Source of the DNA: Orobanche coerulescens
Lineage: Eukaryota; Streptophyta; Magnoliopsida; Lamiales; Orobanchaceae
Direction of reading: 5' to 3'
Assembly: GCA_033398695.1 (NCBI GenBank)
Contig: JAWKAU010000210.1
Span: forward strand, 162,001-226,000
DNA length: 64,000 bases
Below the pieces are notes generated by a model. That model was not told where the DNA came from, ran no database searches, and worked only from the letters and a program-made list of their open reading frames with translations. Numbering within the stretch: the stretch's first letter is position 1; each line of letters starts with the position of its first letter. Shown in pieces: positions 56,801-64,000 of this stretch. The translations under genes and the position numbers were made by a program.

Positions 56801-59800
56801 GTGTAAATCGTGTTGTTGGATTAGTTCGGTCTCATTAAATCGGTTATAATTTTATTCGGGTCATAACACGTGCATAAAAAACGTGTAAAAACAAACAGAA
56901 ATGGGTAAAAACGTATGGAAACGGATGAAAAGGGACTAAACGTGTAAATCGTGTTGTTGGATTAGTTCGGTCTCATTAAATCGGTTATAATTTTATTCGG
57001 GTCATATCACACATGCATAAAAAACGTGTAAAAACAAACAGAAATGGGTAAAAACGTATGGAAACAGATGAAAAGGGACTAAACGTGTAAATCGTGTTGT
57101 TGGATTAGTTCGGTTTCATTAAATCGGTTATAATTTTGTTCGGGTCATATCACGTGCATAAAAAAAGTGTAAAAACAAACAGAAATGGGTAAAAAAGTAT
57201 GGAAACGGATGAAAAGGGACTAAACGTGTAAATCGTGTTGTTGGATTAGTTCGGTCTCATTAAATCGGTTATAATTTTATTCGGGTCATAACACGTGCAT
57301 AAAAAACGTGTAAAAACAAACAGAAATGGGTAAAAACGTATGGAAACGGATGAAAAGGGACTAAACGTGTAAATCGTGTTGTTGGATTAGTTCGGTCTCA
57401 TTAAATCAGTTATAATTTTATTCGGGTCATATCACGTTCATAAAGAATGTGTAAAAACAAACAGAAATGGGTAAAGACGTATGGAAACGGATGAAAAGGG
57501 ACTAAACGTGTAAATCGTGTTGTTGGATTAGTTCGGTCTCATTAACTCGGTTATAATTTTATTCGGGTCATAACACGTGCATAAAAAACGTGTAAAAACA
57601 AACAGAAATGGGTAAAAACGTATGTAAACGGATGAAAAGGGACTAAACGTGTAAATCACGTTGTTGGATTAGTTCGGTCTCATTAAATCGGTTATAATTT
57701 TATTTGGGTCATAACACGTGCATAAAAAACGTGTAAAAACAAACAGAAATGGGTAAAAACGTATGGAAACGGATGAAAAGGGACTAAACGTGTAAATCGT
57801 GTTGTTGGATTAGTTCGGTCTCATTAAATCGGTTATAATTTTATTCGGGTCATATCACGTTCATAAAAAACGTGTAAAAACAAACAGAAATGGGTAAAAA
57901 CGTATGGAAACGGATGAAAAGGGACTAAACGTGTAAATCGTGTTGTTGGATTAATTCGGTCTCATTAAATCGGTTATAATTTTATTCGGGTCATAACACG
58001 TGCATAAAAAACGTGTAAAAACAAACAGAAATGGGTAAAAACATATGTAAACGGATGAAAAGGGACTAAACGTGTAAATCGTGTTGTTAGTTCGGTCTCA
58101 TTAAATCGGTTATAATTTTATTCGGGTCATATCACGTTCATAAAAAACGTGTAAAAACAAACAGAAATGGGTAAAAACGTATGGAAACGGATGAAAAGGG
58201 ACTTAACGTGTAAATCGTTTTGTTGGATTAGTTCGGTCTCATTAAATCGGTTATAATTTTACTCGGGTCATAACACGTGCATAAAAAACGTGTAAAAACA
58301 AACTGAAATGGTTAAAAACGTATGGAAACGGATGAAAAGGGACTAAACGTGTAAATCGTGTTGTTGGATTAGTTCGGTCTCATTAAATCGGTTATAATTT
58401 TATTCGGGTCATAACACGTGCATAAAAAACGTGTAAAAAGAAACAGAAATGGGTAAAAACGTATGTAAACGGATGAAAAGGGACTAAACGTGTAAATCGT
58501 GTTGTTGGATTAGTTCGGTCTCATTAAATCGGTTATAATTTTATTCGGGTCATATCACGTTCATAAAGAATGTGTAAAAACAAACAGAAATGGGTAAAGA
58601 CGTATGGAAACGGATGAAAAGGGACTAAACGTGTAAATCGTGTTGTTGGATTAGTTCGGTCTCATTAACTCGGTTATAATTTTATTCGGGTCATAACACG
58701 TGCATAAAAAACGTGTAAAAACAAACAGAAATGGGTAAAAACGTATTTAAACGGATGAAAAGGGACTAAACGTGTAAATCACGTTGTTGGATTAGTTCGG
58801 TCTCATTAAATCGGTTATAATTTTATTTGGGTCATAACACGTGCATAAAAAACGTGTAAAAACAAACAGAAATGGGTAAAAACGTATGGAAACGGATGAA
58901 AAGGGACTAAACGTGTAAATCGTGTTGTTGGATTAGTTCGGTCTCATTAACTCGGTTATAATTTTATTCGGGTCATAACACGTGCATAAAAAACGTGTAA
59001 AAACAAACAGAAATGGGTAAAAATGTATGTAAACGGATGAAAAGGGACTAAACGTGTAAATCACGTTGTTGGATTAGTTCGGTCTCATTAAATCGGTTAT
59101 AATTTTATTCGGGTCATAACACGTGCATAAAAAACGTGTAAAAACAAACAGAAATGGGTAAAAACGTATGGAAACGGATGAAAAGGGACTAAACGTGTAA
59201 ATCGTGTTGTTGGATTAGTTCGGTCTCATTAAATTGGTTATAATTTTATTCGGGTCATATCACGTTCATAAAAAACGTGTAAAAACAAACAGAAATGGGT
59301 AAAAACTTATGGAAACGGATGAAAAGGGACTAAACGTGTAAATCGTGTTGTTGGATTAGTTCGGTCTCATTAAATTGGTTATAATTTTATTCGGGTCATA
59401 ACACGTGCATAAAAAACGTGTAAAAACAAATAGAAATGGGTAAAAACGTATGGAAACGGATGAAAAGGGACTAAACGTGTAAATCGTGTTGTTGGATTAG
59501 TTCGGTCTCATTAAATCGGTTATAATTTTATTCGGGTCATATCACGTTCATAAAATCGTGTAAAAACAAACAGAAATGGGTAAAAACGTATGGAAACGGA
59601 TGAAAAGGGACTAAACGTGTAAATCGTGTTGTTGGATTAGTTCGGTCTCATTAAATCGGTTATAATTTTATTCGGGTCATAACACATGCATAAAAAACGT
59701 GTAAAAACAAAGAGAATTGGGTAAAAAAGTATGGAAACGGATGAAAAGGGACTAAACGTGTAAATCGTGTTGTTGGATCAGTTCGGTCTCAGTAAATCGG

Positions 59801-62030
59801 TTATAATTTTATTCGGGTCATATCACATGCATAAAAAATATGTAAAAACAAACAGAAATGGGTAAAAACGTATGGAAATGGATGAAAAGGGACTAAACGT
59901 GTAAATCGTGTTGTTGGATTAGTTCGGTCTCATTAAATCGGTTATAATTTTATTCGGGTCATATCACGTTCATAAAAAACGTGTAAAAACAAACAGAAAT
60001 GGGTAAAAACGTATGGAAACGGATGAAAAGGGACTAAACGTGTAAATCGTATTGTTGGATTAGTTCGGTCTCATTAAATCGGTTATAATTTTATTCGGGT
60101 CATAACACGTGCATAAAAAACGTGTAAAAACAAACAGAAATGGGTTAAAAAGTATGGAAACGGATGAAATGGGACTAAACGTGTAAATCGTGTTGTTGGA
60201 TTAGTTCGGTCTCATTAAATCGGTTATAATTTTATTCGGGTCATATCACATGCATAAAAAACGTGTAAAAACAAACAGAAATGGGTAAAAACGCATGGAA
60301 ACAGATGAAAAGGGACTAAACGTGTAAATCGTGTTGTTGGATTAGTTCGGTCTCATTAAATCGGTTATAATTTTATTCGGGTCATATCACACATGCATGA
60401 AAAACGTGTAAAAAGAAACAGAAATGGGTAAAAACGTATGGAAACAGATGAAAAGGGACTAAACGTGTAAATCGTGTTGTTGGATTAGTTCGGTTTCATT
60501 AAATCGGTTATAATTTTGTTCGGGTCATATCACGTGCAAAAAAAAGTGTAAAAACAAACGAAATGGGTAAACACGTATGGAAACGGATGAAAAGGGACTA
60601 AACGTGTAAATCGTGTTGTTGGATTAGTTCGGTCTCATTAAATCGGTTATAATTTTATTCGGGTCATAACACGTGCATAAAAAACGTGTAAAAACAAACA
60701 GAAATGGGTAAAAAAGTATGGAAACGGATGAAAAGGGACTAAATGTGTAAATCGTGTTGTTGGATTAGTTCGATCTCATTAAATCGGTTATAATTTTATT
60801 CGGGTCATATCACATGCATAAAAAACGTTTAAAAACAAACAGAAATGGGTAAAAATGTATGGAAACAGATGAAAAGGGACTAAACGTGTAAATCGTGTTG
60901 TTGGATTAGTTCGGTCTCATTAAATCGGTTATAATTTTATTCGGGTCATATCACACATGCATAAAAAACGTGTAAAAACAAACAGAAATGGGTAAAAACG
61001 TATGGAAACAGATGAAAAGGGACTAAACGTGTAAATCGTGTTGTTGGATTAGTTCGGTTTCATTAAATCGGTTATAATTTTGTTCGGGTCATATCACGTG
61101 CAGAAAAAAAGTGTAAAAACAAACAGAAATGGGTAAAAAAGTATGGAAACGGATGAAAAGGGACTAAACGTGTAAATCGTGTTGTTGGATTAGTTCGGTC
61201 TCATTAAATCGGTTATAATTTTATTCGGGTCATAACACGTGCATAAAAAACGTGTAAAAACAAACAGAAATGGGTAAAAACGTATGGAAACGGATGAAAA
61301 GGGACTAAACGTGTAAATCGTGTTGTTGGATTAGTTCGGTCTCATTAAATCAGTTATAATTTTATTCGGGTCATATCACGTTCATAAAGAATGTGTAAAA
61401 ACAAACAGAAATGGGTAAAGACGTATGGAAACGGATGAAAAGGGACTAAACGTGTAAATCGTGTTGTTGGATTAGTTCGGTCTCATTAACTCGGTTATAA
61501 TTTTATTCGGGTCATAACACGTGCATAAAAAACGTGTAAAAACAAACAGAAATGGGTAAAAACGTATGTAACGGATGAAAAGGGACTAAACGTGTAAATC
61601 ACGTTGTTGGATTAGTTCGGTCTCATTAAATCGGTTATAATTTTATTTGGGTCATAACACGTGCATAAAAAACGTGTAAAAACAAACAGAAATGGGTAAA
61701 CACGTATGGAAACGGATGAAAAGGGACTAAACGTGTAAATCGTGTTGTTGGATTAGTTCGGTCTCATTAAATCGGTTATAATTTTATTCGGGTCATATCA
61801 CGTTCATAAAAAACGTGTAAAAACAAACAGAAATGGGTAAAAACGTATGGAAACGGATGAAAAGGGACTAAACGTGTAAATCGTGTTGTTGGATTAATTC
61901 GGTCTCATTAAATCGGTTATAATTTTATTCGGGTCATAAGACGTGCATAAAAAACGTGTAAAAACAAACAGAAATGGGTAAAAACATATGGAAACGGATG
62001 AAAAGGGACTAAACGTGTAAATCGTGTTGT
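53860..62030 (+). repeat. Two tandem copies of a ~31-monomer (~4.37 kb) higher-order repeat
   Basis: Marker pairs: TTCATAAAGAATGTG at 54194 and 58560 (4366 bp apart), CAAAGAG at 55341 and 59708 (4367 bp) and GTTGTTAGTTCGG near 53862 and 58085. At the left the offset is about 4225 bp (GGACTTAACG 53974 and 58199), one monomer less, and at the right 3944 bp (57434 and 61378), because three monomers present in the first copy (about 57003-57425) are absent from the second. Boundaries are approximate. Confidence 0.82.
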
Positions 62031-64000
62031 TGGATTAGTTCGGTCTCATTAAATCGGTTATAATTTTATTCGGGTCATAACACGTGCATAAAAAACGTGT
62101 AAAAACAAACAGAAATAGGTAAAAACGTATGGAAACAGATGAAGAGGGACTAAACGTGTAAATCGTGTTGTTGGATTAGTTCGGTCTCATTAAATCGGTT
62201 ATAATTTTATTCGGGTCATATCACACATGCATAAAAAACGCGTAAAAACAAACAGAAATGGGTAAAAACGTATGGAAACAGATGAAAAGGGACTAAACGT
62301 GTAAATCGTGTTGTTGGATTAGTTCGTTTTCATTAAATCAGTTATAATTTTGTTCGGGTCATATCACGTGCATAAAAAAAGTGTGAAAACAAACAGAAAT
62401 GGATAAAAACATATGGAAACGGATGAAAAGGGACTAAACGTGTAAATCGTGTTGTTGGATTAGTTCGGTCTCATTAAATCGGTTATAATTTTATTCGGGT
62501 CATAACACGTGCATAAAAAACGTGTGAAAACAAACAGAAATGGGTAAAAACGTATGGAAACGGATGAAAAGGGACTAAACGTGTAAATCGTGTTGTTGGA
62601 TTAGTTCGGTCTCATTAAATCGGTTATAATTTTATTCAGGTCATATCACGTGCATAAAAAATGTGTAAAAACAAACAGAAATGGGTAAAAACGTATGGAA
62701 ACGGATGAAAAGGGACTAAACATGTAAATCGTGTTGTTGGATTAGGTCGGTCTCATTAACTCGGTTATAATTTTATTCGGGTCATAACACGTGCATAAAA
62801 AACGTGTAAAAACAAACAGAAATGGGTAAAAACGTATGTAAACGGATGAAAAGGGACTAAACGTGTAAATCACGTTGTTGGATTAGTTCGGTCTCATTAA
62901 ATCGGTTATAATTTTATTCGGGTCATAACACATGCATAAAAAACGTGTAAAAACAAACAGAAATGGGTAAAAACGTATGGAAACAGATGAAAAGGGACTA
63001 AACGTGTAAATCGTGTTGTTAGTTCGGTCTCATTAAATCGGTTATAATTTTATTCGGGTCATATCACTTTCATAAAAAACGTGTAAAAACAAACAGAAAT
63101 GGGTAAAAACGTATGGAAACGGATGAAAAGGGACTTAACGTGTAAATCGTGTTGTTGGATTAGTTCGGTCTCATTAAATCGGTTATAATTTTATTCGGGT
63201 CATAACACGTGCATAAAAAACGTGTAAAAACAAACAGAAATGGTTAAAAACGTATGGAAACGGATGAAAAGGGACTAAACGTGTAAATCGTGTTGTTAGA
63301 TTAGTTCGGTCTCATTAAATCGGTTATAATTTTATTCGGGTCATATCACGTTCATAAAAAATGTATAAAAACAAACAGAAATGGGTAAAAACGTATGGAA
63401 ACGGATGAAAAGGGACTAAACGTGTAAATCGTGTTGTTGGATTAGTTCGGTTTCATTAAATCGGTTATAATTTTGTTCGGGTCATATCACGTGCATAAAA
63501 AAAGTTTAAAAACAAACAGAAATGGGTAAAAACGTATGGAAACGGATGAAAAGGGACTAAACGTGTAAATCGTGTTGTTGGATTAGTTCGGTCTCATTAA
63601 ATCGGTTATAATTTTATTCGGGTTATAACACGTGCATAAAAAACGTGTAAAAACAAACAGAAATGGGTAAAAACATATGGAAACGGATGAAAAGGGACTA
63701 AACGTGTAAATCGTGTTGTTGGATTAGTTCGGTCTCATTAAATCGGTTATAATTTTATTCGGGTCATACCACGTTCATAAAAAATGTATAAAAACAAACA
63801 GAAATGGGTAAAAACGTATGGAAACGGATGAAAAGGGACTAAACGTGTAAATCGTGTTGTTGGATTAGTTCGGTTTCATTAAATCGGTTATAATTTTGTT
63901 CGGGTCATATCACGTGCATAAAAAAAGTTTAAAAACAAACAGAAATGGGTAAAAACGTATGGAAACGGATGAAAAGGGACTAAACGTGTAAATCGTGTTG

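Larger units (their letters stand above)
46688..64000 (+). repeat. 141-bp satellite array, block 3
   Basis: About 123 monomers to the end of the window, without genes or further insertions. Consensus landmarks from monomer position 1: ATAACACGTGCATAAAAAAC, then GTGTAAAAACAAACAGAAAT, GGGTAAAAACGTATGGAAAC, GGATGAAAAGGGACTAAACG, TGTAAATCGTGTTGTTGGAT, TAGTTCGGTCTCATTAAATC, and GGTTATAATTTTATTCGGGT followed by C. Monomer subtypes recur in order, giving the higher-order repeats listed separately. Confidence 0.98.

Noticed and set aside
1..64000. Host genes, ribosomal RNA or small RNA genes
   Set aside because: Every stretch is accounted for by satellite or retrotransposon sequence; no additional protein domain or structured RNA gene was recognised.

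Overview
The window is plant heterochromatin with no host gene. It consists of a 141-bp tandem satellite (about 170 monomers in three blocks) into which LTR retrotransposons of one Ty3/gypsy chromovirus group have inserted, several inside one another. The host must be a plant: the chromodomain integrase, LTRs over 2 kb and a primer site complementary to plant initiator Met-tRNA all fit the Tekay/Del lineage. I cannot name the species from sequence alone.

Layout: satellite 1-561; solo LTR A (562-11566, +) carrying a reverse solo LTR B (2455-4901) and a two-LTR non-autonomous element C (5416-11481, +); satellite 11567-17744; full element D (17745-46687, +) whose 5' LTR contains element E (19937-38733, +), whose own 5' LTR contains element F (20653-29897, -); satellite 46688-64000. 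Every insertion has a 5-bp target duplication (TTCGG, GTAAC, ATTTA, GGTCT, TTTTC, and an imperfect CCTGC). Removing A or D restores an exact 141-bp monomer, so the six-event nesting is well supported.

D is the most complete copy: gag with two zinc knuckles, protease, RT-RNase H and integrase-chromodomain, interrupted by a few frameshifts. E has the same gene order but is heavily frameshifted. F lacks the capsid part of gag and has a changed RT catalytic motif. C keeps only a leader, a gag start and the end of integrase. C and F would need proteins supplied in trans, and D-like elements are the plausible source.

The most striking features are regulatory and structural. LTRs of the A/B/D type carry, just upstream of the TATA box, 18 copies of a 12-bp near-palindrome (TAGCGCACGCTA and variants), arranged as four groups of four plus a pair, with about 23 bp between neighbours. 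LTRs of the C/E/F type carry a different set of five GC-rich inverted repeats (CCGTGTC...GACACGG) at the same place. The satellite shows higher-order repeats (13-mer and about 31-mer) and A-tracts phased near 10 bp. Many differences between near-identical copies fall at CAG/CTG sites, usually as loss of the middle base to give CG. This may be a base-calling artefact at CHG methylation, so many 'frameshifts' here should be treated with caution.
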